A DNA stretch of 46,707 nt, from positions 112,969 to 159,675 of the forward strand of contig CAINDP010000007.1 in the NCBI GenBank assembly GCA_903847405.1, read 5' to 3'. Shown piece after piece: positions 23,983-32,930 of the stretch. A model generated the notes under the pieces. The model was not told where the DNA came from. It was given only the letters and a program-made list of their open reading frames with translations, and ran no database searches. This DNA comes from an uncultured Myxococcales bacterium. Its GTDB lineage: Bacteria; Myxococcota_A; UBA9042; DTJE01. The translations under genes and the position numbers were made by a program. Position 1 is the first letter of the stretch. Each line of letters begins with the position of its first letter.

Positions 23983-24680
23983 CCCGCTGGCGCCGCCGGA
24001 AGGCGCTGGAACGCACCGGCCTGCCGCCCGAGGTCCGGGCGTGGCTGGACGCTCCCTGGCCCGATCCCGACCGGTCCTGGCGGGACACGTCGTTCACCGC
24101 CCTGGACCTGGAAACCAGCGGACTGGACGCCCGGCGGGACCAGATCCTGGCCATCGGCACGGTCGACATCGAGGCGGGACGGGTCCGCATGGACACGGCC
24201 TGGAGCACCCTGGTGTCGCCTTCGCCCGGGCATGTCGTGGGCGTCCCGTCGATCCGCATCCACGGCCTGCTGCCCGAACGCCTGATGACCGCGCCCCGGC
24301 TGGCCGACGTCCTGCCGGTGCTGATTTCGCGACTGAAGGGGCGCGTGCTGGTGGTCCACGTGGCGGACGTGGATCGCCCCTTCCTGGCCCGGGCCTTCCA
24401 GGGCGCCTGGGGCTGCGGGGCCTGGATGCCCATCGTGGACACGGCCCGGCTGGCGGCGTTCTTCGATTCGCATCCGCACCTGGGCACGGGGCGCGAAGCC
24501 GACGAAACGCCCCTGCGACGGCTGGCGGACATCGCCCGGGGGGTGGGCATCCCGGTGGGGCGGCAGCACGACGCCCTGGCGGACGCGCTGATCTGCGCCC
24601 AGTTGATGCTGGCGCTGGCGACACGCCTGGAAGCCATGGGAATGGGTTCGTTGGGGGGGCTGCGGAGGGTCGGGACGTGA
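23970..24680 (+). CDS. DnaQ-like 3'-5' exonuclease (DEDDh)
   Basis: This 236-residue protein has exonuclease motif I FTALDLETSGLD (Asp and Glu at about 46 and 48), motif II HVADVDRPFL near 134, and motif III HDALADAL near 200, making a full DEDDh set. Proteins of this kind are often encoded beside DUF294 nucleotidyltransferase/CBS proteins and an acetate-type symporter, as here. Whether it acts on DNA, RNA or a signalling nucleotide is unknown. The start overlaps the previous gene by 13 bases, with GGGGAGGG upstream. Confidence 0.85.
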   Translation: MDGLTRWRRRKALERTGLPPEVRAWLDAPWPDPDRSWRDTSFTALDLETSGLDARRDQILAIGTVDIEAGRVRMDTAWSTLVSPSPGHVVGVPSIRIHGLLPERLMTAPRLADVLPVLISRLKGRVLVVHVADVDRPFLARAFQGAWGCGAWMPIVDTARLAAFFDSHPHLGTGREADETPLRRLADIARGVGIPVGRQHDALADALICAQLMLALATRLEAMGMGSLGGLRRVGT

Positions 24681-24705
24681 CGTCCCCGCCCGGGAAAGGC
24701 ACATC

Positions 24706-27603
24706 ATGAACTGGAAGCGGTTCGTCCTGAGGATCCTGTTCCCGACCGGCCTGGCCGTGGTCCTGTTCATGGCCCTCCTGTTCGTGATCCTGCTGCCCGA
24801 CGTCGAGCGGAACTTCCTGGAGCGCAAGCGCGAATTGATCCGCGAACTGACCCGATCGGCGGTGTCCGTCCTGAAGGAATACCAGGCGGAGGAGCGGTCG
24901 GGCCGCATGACCCGGGACGATGCCCAGGCCGCGGCGATCGCCCGCATCCGCGACCTGCGCTACGGCCCCGAGGACAAGGACTACTTCTGGATCACCGACA
25001 AGCAGCCGCGGATGATCATGCACCCCTTCCGGACCGATCTGGACGGCAAGGACGTGTCCGATTTCAAGGACCCCCGAGGCAACCCGGTCTTCGTCGAGTT
25101 CGTGCGCCGGGTCCAGGAGTCCGGCAGCGGCTACGTGGACTATGTCTGGCAGTGGAAGGACGACCCGGGGCGCCTGGTGCCCAAGGAATCCTTCGTGCAG
25201 GGGTTCGAGCCCTGGGGCTGGGTCATCGGGACGGGAATCTACACCGAGGACGTCCGGGCCGAGGTCGCCGCGCTGACGGGGCGCATGGTGCGGGTTTCCA
25301 TCGTGTTCATGAGCGTCGTGTCCCTGATCCTGCTGTTCGTGTCGCTGCAGAGCCTGCGCATCGAGCGCCAGCGGTGGACGGCCGAGGCGGCATTGCGCGA
25401 GTCCCACGAACGCTACCGTGCCCTGGTCGAGGCCTCCACCGAGGGCACCCTGATGGTGCTGGACGGCCGCTGTGCCTACAGCAACCCCGTTCTTCAGGAG
25501 ATGCTGGGCCGCAGCGCGGAGGATGTCGCCGCCCTTTCGCTGCTGGACCTGCTGCCCGATCGGGAAGCCGATCCCGCGCGGCGTTTCCTGGAGGACGTGC
25601 TGGAGGCCCGACCCGCGCCGTCGCAGTTCGAGGCCCAGTTGCGCCATGCCGACGGCGGCGTCGTGGACGTGCTGCTGACGGCGACGCGCATCGCCGTCAG
25701 CGATCGTCCCGGCGTCATCGTCACCGCCCGGGACATCGGTCGCACCAAGCGCGTCGAGGAGGAACTGGGCGAAAGCCGCGAGCGCTACCAGGCCCTGCGC
25801 ACGGCCATCGGGATCGGGGTGTTCCGCACGACCGCGGGCCGCCAGGGGCGCCTGGTCGAGGCCAATCCCGCCGCGCGTCGGATGTTCGGCTTCCCGGACG
25901 CGCAGCCGGTCCCGGGCACCGCCCTGATGGACCTGTGCTTCGACCCCGAGGATCGGGACGCCATCGCCGCGATCCTGGCCCGTGACGGCGCCCTGCGGGA
26001 TCGCGTGCTGCGGATCCGTCGCCTGGACGGCGCCTCCCGGACCGTCCGCGTGTCGGCGGTGCTGGTCCGGGACGAGGGGGGCTTCGCCCGCTACTGCGAC
26101 GGGATCGTCGAGGACATCAGCGACGCCGAGCGCCGGGTGTCCGAACGGGAGGCGTTGATCGAGGAACTGCAGACGTCCCTGCGCTTCCTGGACGAACCGG
26201 TGTCCCAGCGCGCCGCCGACGTCGTGTCGTGCCCGCTGGACGCCACGATCGCCCGGGCTGCCGCCGCCATGAGCCTTGCGGGGCGCGGCGCGATCCTGGT
26301 CACCGGGGCCGCCGACGCCCCGGTCGGCATCGTGACCGATCGGGACCTCCGGGAGCGCGTGGTCGCCGAGGGCCTGGACACCGGCCGACCCGTGTACGAG
26401 GTGATGAGCGCACCCATCCTGTCGATCGAGGAGGGGGCGCCGACCTTCGAGGCCCTGCTGCTGATGCGGGACCGGGGTGCGCGCCACCTGGCCGTCCGGG
26501 ACGGGTCCGGCCGCGTCGTGGGCCTGGTGGCGTTCGACGACCTGATGGCCTTCCACCGGTACTCCTCGGCCGTGCTGGTCCACGAAATCGGCCGGGCCCG
26601 GAACCTGGCCGACATCATCGCCGCCCGCGGGCGCCTGCCGATCCTGGTCAAGGCCCTGTCGGACTGGGGCGCAAGGCCTCGGACCGTGACACGGGTCATC
26701 ACCTCGGTGTCCGACGCGGTGACCGCCCGCCTGGTGGAACTGGCTGCGGCGGACCTGGGACCGGCGCCGGCGCGCTTCGCCTTCCTGGCCCTGGGCAGCG
26801 AGGGGCGCGACGAGCAGACGCTGTCCACCGACCAGGACAACGCCATTGTTTACGAGGACGTGGCGCCCGAGCGCCGGGAGGAGGTCGCCGCCTGGTTCCA
26901 GCGCCTGGGCGAGTTCGTGTGCGCCGGTCTGCGGGACGCGGGCTACGAACTGTGCCAGGGCGAGGCCATGGCGCGCAATCCGAAGTGGTGCCAGCCGCTG
27001 TCCCGGTGGAAGGAGTACTTCGGCCGGTGGATCCGTGTCGGAACGCCACAGGACCTCCTGTCCGTGAACATGTTCTTCGATTTCCGTGCCGTCGCCGGCG
27101 ATCCGCTGCTGGCCGCGGATCTGAGGGGGCACATCGACGGCGAACTGGCTGCCAGCCCGGCCTTCTTCGTCCAGTTCGCCCAGAACGCCCTGCTGTACAA
27201 ACTGCCCCTCGGGATGTTCGGGAAGATCGTGACCGGCGCCGAGGGACAGGGGCACGGGACGTTCAGCGTGAAGGAAGCGCTGATGCCCATCGTGAACTTC
27301 GCCCGCCTGTACTCGCTGCGCCACGGCGTCGACCGCACCAACACGCTGGAGCGCCTGCACCGGCTGCACGATACGGGCGTGCTGACCTCCTCCAGCCACA
27401 CCGAAATCGTCGCCGCCTATGACGTGCTGATGGAGATCCGGTTGCGGCACCAGGCGTCGGCGGCCGTCCGCGGCGTCAGTCCGGACAACGCCGTGAATCC
27501 GAAGGATCTATCCGAACTGGAAGAGGTCATGGTCCGGAAGGCGCTGGCCCAGGTGGCGCTGGTGCTCAAGAAGATTTCGTTCGACTACCTGGGTTCCGCC
27601 TGA
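24706..27603 (+). CDS. Membrane sensor: Cache-PAS-PAS-CBS-DUF294 nucleotidyltransferase
   Basis: This is a 965-residue protein. TM1 is at about 8-30. An extracytoplasmic single-Cache domain follows (about 35-190; YFWITDKQPRMIMHPFRTDL and GWVIGTGIY are hallmarks), then TM2 (about 200-220). Two PAS domains (about 235-350, 355-475) and a CBS pair (about 505-625; VTDRDLRERV) come next. The DUF294 nucleotidyltransferase has an intact GSEGRDEQTLSTDQDNAIVY motif near 696-715, and its C-terminal domain runs to the end. It combines an external small-molecule sensor with a potential protein or nucleotide nucleotidyltransferase. It precedes the DUF485/symporter genes by 188 bases. sCache domains often bind acetate-like or other carboxylates, which fits the neighbours. 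Confidence 0.88.
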   Translation: MNWKRFVLRILFPTGLAVVLFMALLFVILLPDVERNFLERKRELIRELTRSAVSVLKEYQAEERSGRMTRDDAQAAAIARIRDLRYGPEDKDYFWITDKQPRMIMHPFRTDLDGKDVSDFKDPRGNPVFVEFVRRVQESGSGYVDYVWQWKDDPGRLVPKESFVQGFEPWGWVIGTGIYTEDVRAEVAALTGRMVRVSIVFMSVVSLILLFVSLQSLRIERQRWTAEAALRESHERYRALVEASTEGTLMVLDGRCAYSNPVLQEMLGRSAEDVAALSLLDLLPDREADPARRFLEDVLEARPAPSQFEAQLRHADGGVVDVLLTATRIAVSDRPGVIVTARDIGRTKRVEEELGESRERYQALRTAIGIGVFRTTAGRQGRLVEANPAARRMFGFPDAQPVPGTALMDLCFDPEDRDAIAAILARDGALRDRVLRIRRLDGASRTVRVSAVLVRDEGGFARYCDGIVEDISDAERRVSEREALIEELQTSLRFLDEPVSQRAADVVSCPLDATIARAAAAMSLAGRGAILVTGAADAPVGIVTDRDLRERVVAEGLDTGRPVYEVMSAPILSIEEGAPTFEALLLMRDRGARHLAVRDGSGRVVGLVAFDDLMAFHRYSSAVLVHEIGRARNLADIIAARGRLPILVKALSDWGARPRTVTRVITSVSDAVTARLVELAAADLGPAPARFAFLALGSEGRDEQTLSTDQDNAIVYEDVAPERREEVAAWFQRLGEFVCAGLRDAGYELCQGEAMARNPKWCQPLSRWKEYFGRWIRVGTPQDLLSVNMFFDFRAVAGDPLLAADLRGHIDGELAASPAFFVQFAQNALLYKLPLGMFGKIVTGAEGQGHGTFSVKEALMPIVNFARLYSLRHGVDRTNTLERLHRLHDTGVLTSSSHTEIVAAYDVLMEIRLRHQASAAVRGVSPDNAVNPKDLSELEEVMVRKALAQVALVLKKISFDYLGSA

Positions 27604-27659
27604 TTCGGACGTGCCGAGGCATGAAGGACGGGTGCGGGACATTTCGCCACGGCAAATGC

Positions 27660-27672
27660 CCCGATAATCGGG
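27660..27672. promoter_or_regulatory. Palindrome abutting the -35 of the symporter operon
   Basis: CCCGAT-A-ATCGGG, a perfect 6-bp inverted repeat, ends one base before the -35 hexamer at 27674. Its position suits a regulator site for the carboxylate-uptake operon. Confidence 0.35.
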
Positions 27673-27673
27673 C

Positions 27674-27703
27674 TTGACCTCCCTTCGGCCGCCACCCTAC
27701 ACT
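27674..27703 (+). promoter_or_regulatory. Sigma-70-like promoter of the DUF485/symporter operon
   Basis: TTGACC (27674-27679), 18-base spacer, TACACT (27698-27703). It lies about 90 bases before the ATG at 27792, in the 188-base gap after the sensor gene. Confidence 0.55.
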
Positions 27704-27791
27704 CCCAAACATCAATTTCCGACGGTCGGTGTCGGGTTTACCGGCGTCCGGACTGTGTGGGAGCGACCACGCGAAACGGGGGAGGAGGACC

Positions 27792-28079
27792 ATGTTCCAC
27801 GAACCAGCGGCAAAGCAGGGGCGGGACCCGGCGACCGAGTACAAGACCCGGCTGGGTCTTTGGATGTTCCTGGCCTACGGGTTGATCTACGCGGGCTTCG
27901 TGGCCGTGAACCTCCTGTGGCCGGCGGCCATGGAGGCGACGGTCGCGATGGGCCTGAACCTGGCGGTCGTCTATGGCTTCGGCCTCATCATCTTCGCCCT
28001 CATCCTCGCCGTCATCTACAACGCGGCGTGCATGAAGGAAGAAAAACGGCTGGAAGGCTCCAGCGGCGGGGAGGGCTGA
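27792..28079 (+). CDS. DUF485 family membrane protein (YjcH-like)
   Basis: This 95-residue protein has two transmembrane helices (about 25-47 and 55-77), an N-terminal EYKTRLGLWMFLAYGLIYAG motif typical of DUF485 and a charged tail. Family members are encoded directly upstream of acetate/cation symporters and are thought to be a small partner subunit. The ATG at 27792 has GGAGGAGG upstream. The symporter gene starts three bases after the stop. Confidence 0.9.
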   Translation: MFHEPAAKQGRDPATEYKTRLGLWMFLAYGLIYAGFVAVNLLWPAAMEATVAMGLNLAVVYGFGLIIFALILAVIYNAACMKEEKRLEGSSGGEG

Positions 28080-28082
28080 GTC

Positions 28083-30011
28083 ATGGATTGGATGCCTGTT
28101 GCAATCTTCGTCGCGTTCGTGGGCGCCGTCCTCGGGATGTCCTTCTACTTCGCCCGGAAGGCCAAGTCGGCCGCCGGATACTACGCCGCCGGCGGCAACA
28201 TCCACTGGTCGGTCAACGGCATCGCCTTCGCGGGCGACTACCTGTCGGCGGCCTCGTTCCTGGGCATCTGCGGCATGATCGCCACCGCCGGATACGACGG
28301 GTTCCTGTACTCCATCGGCTACCTGGCCGGATGGATCGTGGCCCTGTTCGTCGTGGCCGAGCCCATGAAGCGCCTGGGCAAGTACACGTTCACCGACGCG
28401 CTGGACTCGAAGTTCAACAGCAAGGGGATCCAGTTGGCGGCGGCCATCAGCACCCTGGTGGTTTCCGTGTTCTACCTGATCCCCCAGATGGTCGGCGCCG
28501 GCGTCCTGGTGACCCCGCTGCTGGGCCTGCCCCACGCCGTGGGCGTCATGATGGTCGGCGGCATCGTCATCGTCATCGTGTCCACCGCGGGCATGACCTC
28601 CACGACCTACGTGCAGTTCATCAAGGGCGGCCTGCTGGTGGTGTTTTCCAGCATCATCGTCGTGGCCCTGCTGGTCCGCGGCCTGAGCACCGAACCCGAC
28701 CAGGGCGGCGACGTACCGTTCTACAAGTACGCGACCCTGGCGGCCACCGAGGTCAACGGCGCGCTGGCCCTGGAGGACGCCTCCTGGGCGATCGCCGGGA
28801 CCAAGGACGTGTCCGGGGTCACGCTGGTCAAGGCCGTGAAGGACGGCAAGGCGACGTGGTTCAAGAAATCCGCCAAGGACGGTCGCATCAGCCTGTACGA
28901 ATGCCAGGTCGAATCCGTGGGCGCCGACGGTGCCACGCTGATCAACGGTGCGCCGGCCTCGGCCGACAACAAGCTGCGGCAGGTCGGCAACCTGGAGTCC
29001 ATCGAAGGCAAGAAGGGCGCCGAGGCCGCGACCGGCTCCCTCGGGCCCTTCGACTTCCTGGCGAAGATCGGCAGCCCCGACACCGTCGTGAAGACCTGGA
29101 AGGCCCTGAAGTTCGAGGCCGAGGGCCAGAAGTTCACGGTCTACGCGCCGTCGTTCACGACCGGCAACAAGGTCCTCAAGCCCGGCCAGAAGTTCAAGGT
29201 CGAAGGCACGCCGCTGGAGAAGCTGGACTTCATCAGCCTGATGCTGGCCCTGTTCCTGGGCACCGCGGCGCTGCCCCACATCCTGATCCGCTACTACACG
29301 GTCGCGACGCCCGCAGCGGCCCGCAAGTCCACCATCGTGGCCATCGCGGCCATCGGCTTCTTCTACGTCCTGACGCTGTTCATGGGCCTGGGCGCCATGT
29401 CCAGCGGCGTGGTGAACCCGGCCGACAACAACATGTCGGCGCCGTTGCTGGCGAGGTCCTTCGGCACGGTCCTGTTCGCGATCATTTCGGCCATCGCCTT
29501 CGCGACGGTCCTGGGCACGGTCAGCGGCCTCATCGTCGCGGCCTCGGGTGCAGTGGCCCACGACCTGATGGACCGGTACATGGGCCTGCACATGCCCGAC
29601 CGCCGGAAGGTCGCCGCGGGCAAGATCGCCGCGGTCGTCGTCGGCATCGTGGCCATCGTCCTGGGCATCCTGTTCCACGGCGTGAACGTCACGTTCCTGG
29701 TCGGCCTGGCCTTCGCCGTCGCGGCGTCGGCGAACCTCCCGGCCATCCTGATGATGCTGTTCTGGAAGAAGACCACGGCGAAGGGCATTGTGGCCTCGAT
29801 CCTGGTCGGCATCTCGCTGTCCATCGGCATCATCCTGTTCTCGCCGGACATGTACGAGCTGTACGGGATGGCGCGGGCCGACGCCCCGATCCCGTTCGCG
29901 AACCCGGGCATCTTCAGCATTCCGGCCTCGTTCCTGACGCTGATCGTGGTGTCGCTGATGACGCAGAGCGGCGGCAACGCCGGGCACAATCCGGACGGTC
30001 ACAAGGCGTAG
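28083..30011 (+). CDS. actP: Sodium:solute symporter, acetate-permease (ActP) type, with large insertion
   Basis: This 642-residue inner-membrane transporter of the SSS family has the core GGNIHWSVNGIAFAGDYLSAASFLG (about 38-61, two adjoining motifs), AGMTSTTYVQ and GTAALPHILIRYYTV near 392, as in cation/acetate symporters. It is about 90 residues longer than typical ActP. Residues about 202-380, between the helix near 181-200 and LEKLDFISLML, form a hydrophilic, Lys/Gly-rich segment without membrane helices. GGGAGG precedes the ATG. It is co-transcribed with the DUF485 protein and probably takes up acetate or a similar short carboxylate with sodium. Confidence 0.88.
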   Translation: MDWMPVAIFVAFVGAVLGMSFYFARKAKSAAGYYAAGGNIHWSVNGIAFAGDYLSAASFLGICGMIATAGYDGFLYSIGYLAGWIVALFVVAEPMKRLGKYTFTDALDSKFNSKGIQLAAAISTLVVSVFYLIPQMVGAGVLVTPLLGLPHAVGVMMVGGIVIVIVSTAGMTSTTYVQFIKGGLLVVFSSIIVVALLVRGLSTEPDQGGDVPFYKYATLAATEVNGALALEDASWAIAGTKDVSGVTLVKAVKDGKATWFKKSAKDGRISLYECQVESVGADGATLINGAPASADNKLRQVGNLESIEGKKGAEAATGSLGPFDFLAKIGSPDTVVKTWKALKFEAEGQKFTVYAPSFTTGNKVLKPGQKFKVEGTPLEKLDFISLMLALFLGTAALPHILIRYYTVATPAAARKSTIVAIAAIGFFYVLTLFMGLGAMSSGVVNPADNNMSAPLLARSFGTVLFAIISAIAFATVLGTVSGLIVAASGAVAHDLMDRYMGLHMPDRRKVAAGKIAAVVVGIVAIVLGILFHGVNVTFLVGLAFAVAASANLPAILMMLFWKKTTAKGIVASILVGISLSIGIILFSPDMYELYGMARADAPIPFANPGIFSIPASFLTLIVVSLMTQSGGNAGHNPDGHKA

Positions 30012-30048
30012 CGGGTGGCGCCCCGGGGCGCCCCGTGAGGGAGGACGC

Positions 30049-31284
30049 ATGCGGTACGGGATTCAATTGACCCGGGCGATCGTCGTGGCGACCGTCCTGC
30101 TGGCCTCGGTGCCGGCGTTCGCCTGGAAGTTCGAACTGGGCGAGAACACGAACCTGAACATCGACTACCTGCTGCAGGTCCAGGCGCAGTTCCAGGAAAA
30201 GTCCGCGCCGAACAAGACCGACTACAGCAAGGACTTCTTCATCCGCCGCAGCCGCATCCTGCTGTTCGGCGATCTGTGGAAGGGCATTTCCTTCTTCATG
30301 GAAACCGAGCAGGCCAATTTCGGGAAGGCCGGAAACTGGGACGTGTCGTTCTTCGTGCAGGACGCGTTCATGTCCTTCAAGGCGCACGATGCCTTCATCG
30401 TGGACGTGGGCATGATCCTGCTGCCGTTCTCGCGGGCCAACATCCAGGGCGCGATTGGCCTGAACGCCATGGACTACCACACCGGCGTGATCCGCTTCGT
30501 GGACGGGTCCCACAAGGTGTGGCGCGACGCGGGCCTCCAACTGCGGGGCTATGCGAACGAAAAGAAGTTCGCGTACCGCCTGGGCGTGTTCAACGGCGCC
30601 CAGAACATGGGCCTCATGAAGGACGCGAATGGCGTCGTGATGAACGACGACGCCGGCAAGTCGGCGCTGTCCTCGAACCCCGAGGACTGGCCGCGCTTCA
30701 CCGGGCGCGTCAGTTACGACATCCTGGGCGTCGATGCCGGCTTCTTCCCGAAGGGGATCTATTTCGCCTCGGAACCGATCCTGACGGTCGGAGCGGGCTT
30801 CGACTACCAGCCCGGCGCCGTCATGGACACGGCGTCGATCCTGGACCAGAACAAGAAGGTCACGACGGTGGGCAAGGTGCGGTACTCCGCCGCCGCGACG
30901 GCCGACGTGTTCCTGGACATCCCGTTCGGGAAGGACAAGGACCACGAGATCGTGGTGCAGGGCGCCTTCTTCTGGTACGACCACGGCAATGAACTGAAGT
31001 GGGCCAGCGGCGCGTCGTCCGTGGTGGCCTCGAAGAATTCGGGCATCGGCGTGCTGGGCGAAGTGGGCTACCGCTACTCCTTCATCGAGCCCGTCCTGTG
31101 CGTGGACTACTTCAACGGCAAGCAGGCCAAGCAGGATCTGCTGGCGGTCCGCGGCGGCCTGAACTTCTGGATCCGCAAGCACGGCGCCAACATCAAGACC
31201 GAGTTCGGTGCGCAGAAGACGGGTGACCTGAGTTCGGCGCCGTGGATCAAGACGTTCACGACCCAGGCGCAGTTGTTCTTCTAG
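30049..31284 (+). CDS. Porin of the phosphate-selective (OprO/P-like) family
   Basis: This 411-residue protein has a signal peptide ending SVPAFA (residue 25) and then a barrel: FFIRRSRILLFGDLWKGISF near 65 and the alternating strands that follow are typical of OprO/OprP-like porins, and the protein ends ...QAQLFF. It begins 37 bases after the symporter stop with GGGAGG upstream, so it is likely co-expressed and could bring the symporter substrate across the outer membrane. Substrate specificity cannot be judged. It is convergent with pabC; the 18-base gap has no obvious terminator. Confidence 0.8.
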   Translation: MRYGIQLTRAIVVATVLLASVPAFAWKFELGENTNLNIDYLLQVQAQFQEKSAPNKTDYSKDFFIRRSRILLFGDLWKGISFFMETEQANFGKAGNWDVSFFVQDAFMSFKAHDAFIVDVGMILLPFSRANIQGAIGLNAMDYHTGVIRFVDGSHKVWRDAGLQLRGYANEKKFAYRLGVFNGAQNMGLMKDANGVVMNDDAGKSALSSNPEDWPRFTGRVSYDILGVDAGFFPKGIYFASEPILTVGAGFDYQPGAVMDTASILDQNKKVTTVGKVRYSAAATADVFLDIPFGKDKDHEIVVQGAFFWYDHGNELKWASGASSVVASKNSGIGVLGEVGYRYSFIEPVLCVDYFNGKQAKQDLLAVRGGLNFWIRKHGANIKTEFGAQKTGDLSSAPWIKTFTTQAQLFF

Positions 31285-31302
31285 ACCGCACGAAACCCCG
31301 CC

Positions 31303-31920
31303 TCACCGCACCGTCAGCAACGCGAACAGGGCATGGATCCGTGCGATGGGTTCGGCCGGAACCGCGGGACGATCGGGCAGCGCCAGGGGACAGGGCCCAG
31401 CGACGGCATTCACCAGCAGCAGGGGAAGGGCGCCCCGGGACGACAGCGGCGCGGCGCGGACCGGCAGGTGGCGGCGCACGGCCTCCTCGGCGGTCGACCA
31501 CACGCGCGGCCGATCGTCGGGCGGATGGACGAAGGCGGCGCCGTCCCACCCCAGGAGGGCGGCGGTGCAGGATTCCAGCAGTTCGGCGCCGTCGCGGGTC
31601 GTCAGCAGGGTCGCGACGCCCCGGCTGCGGACGTCGTCGTAGGGTCCCGGCGACACGGGCTTCGGGAAGCGGCCGCGCATCCAGGCGCACGGCGAGGGCA
31701 GCAGACGCACAGGCATGCCGTCCCGCAGGCTCGAGGGGCCCCGTGGCGTCACCTGCAGGCGGTCGCCGTCCAGGACCAGTCGATAGACGCCCGGAACCGC
31801 CAGGGCGGCGAAACGGTCGAAGGCCTCCCGGCCGGGGTGCAGGGGAATGCCCAGTCGCTCCAGGTGCAGGTCGCGCAGGGGAATGCCCGCGGCGGTCACC
31901 TGCAGGGTCGTCGTGCGCAT
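31303..31920 (-). CDS. pabC: Short aminotransferase class IV-like protein, probable 4-amino-4-deoxychorismate lyase
   Basis: This 205-residue protein is shorter than the usual 250-290. The N-terminal residues 1-60 are reduced. Lys87 in FPKPVSPGPY aligns with the PLP lysine of PabC-type lyases (Lys followed seven residues later by Tyr). GAELLES matches the Glu-containing GxVxE region and LLLVNAVAG the NALRG region near the end. It is the third gene of a pabA-pabB-pabC order; its ATG overlaps pabB by 25 bases. It would convert aminodeoxychorismate to p-aminobenzoate and pyruvate. Identity rests partly on context, and activity is not certain given the short N-terminus. Confidence 0.68.
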   Translation of the reverse strand: MRTTTLQVTAAGIPLRDLHLERLGIPLHPGREAFDRFAALAVPGVYRLVLDGDRLQVTPRGPSSLRDGMPVRLLPSPCAWMRGRFPKPVSPGPYDDVRSRGVATLLTTRDGAELLESCTAALLGWDGAAFVHPPDDRPRVWSTAEEAVRRHLPVRAAPLSSRGALPLLLVNAVAGPCPLALPDRPAVPAEPIARIHALFALLTVR

Positions 31921-32930
31921 CCCAGTGCTCCCAGCTTGGTCCGGAACTCCTCGATTTCGCGCGCCGCGTCCGAGTCATAGACGATGCCGCTGCCCACGCC
32001 GTAGGTCCAGCCGGTCGGGGTCCGCGTGGCGGTGCGGATCAGCAGCCCGAAGGCGGAACGCGCCCCCTGCCACAGGCCCAGCGCACCGCAGTACGGGCCC
32101 CGGGGCGTCGATTCCAGCCGCCGGATCATCGCCCGCGCCGCCTCCTTGGGGGCGCCGACGACCGAACCGCCGGGGTTCAGGGCGTCCAGGACCTCAAGGG
32201 GGCCGACCCCGTCCCGCAGGGTGCCTTCCACGTCGCTGACGGCCTGAAGCGCGTAGGGCAGGCGGACGATGCGCCGTTCGCAGGGCACGCGGATGGATCG
32301 CGGCATGCACACGGCCGCCAGATCGTGCCGCACCAGGTCGGTGATCATGGCCAGTTCGCAACGATCCTTGGCGCTGCCTTCCAGGACGGCCTGGTCGGAC
32401 AGTCGCGCGGTGCCTTTCATCGGTTCCGCGTGGACGTCGCTTGCGGCCGTGTCGAAGAAGCGCTCCGGGGAGGCCGACACGAACTCGGGGCCTCCCGGCA
32501 GGCGCACCCAGGCCGCGAAGGGAGGCACGCCGCCGGCGCAGATGGCGGACAGCAGCGTCGTGCCGGACAGGGGCGCGCCGGAATCCGCGGTGAGGGGCAC
32601 CCGGTGGGTCAGGCAGACCTGGTAGACGTCCCCCGCCGCAATGGACTGGCGGATGGTCTGGATGGATTCCCGGATGCCGTCCTCGTCGAACGCGGCGCAT
32701 ACGTCCTGCAGGGGCACGTTCCCGAAGTCCGGGTCGAAGCGGGCCACGTCGGACGGGGCCAGGACGCGGGCCTGGCTGCCGGGCGTTTCGAAGCCGGCGT
32801 ACACCAGCCGGGGCGATGCGGAGGGGCCCCTCGTGTCCGCCAGTCCCCGCAGCAGCAGGAACCCGTCGCATCCGTACCCGGGCCCCAGCAGCGCGAAGGA
32901 TTCCAGGGATTCCAGGTCGGCCAGGGTCAT
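31896..32930 (-). CDS. pabB: Aminodeoxychorismate synthase component I
   Basis: This 344-residue chorismate-binding enzyme carries AGDVYQVCLTHR (99-110), EPMKGTARL with Lys172, ELAMITDLVRHDL and LNPGGSVVGAPK. The Lys in P-x-KGT is characteristic of PabB, while anthranilate synthase has PIAGT, so p-aminobenzoate synthesis is favoured. It lacks most of the usual N-terminal domain (typical length about 450). Its ATG overlaps the stop of pabA by four bases. With PabA it converts chorismate and glutamine to aminodeoxychorismate for folate. Confidence 0.9.
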   Translation of the reverse strand: MTLADLESLESFALLGPGYGCDGFLLLRGLADTRGPSASPRLVYAGFETPGSQARVLAPSDVARFDPDFGNVPLQDVCAAFDEDGIRESIQTIRQSIAAGDVYQVCLTHRVPLTADSGAPLSGTTLLSAICAGGVPPFAAWVRLPGGPEFVSASPERFFDTAASDVHAEPMKGTARLSDQAVLEGSAKDRCELAMITDLVRHDLAAVCMPRSIRVPCERRIVRLPYALQAVSDVEGTLRDGVGPLEVLDALNPGGSVVGAPKEAARAMIRRLESTPRGPYCGALGLWQGARSAFGLLIRTATRTPTGWTYGVGSGIVYDSDAAREIEEFRTKLGALGCARRPCR

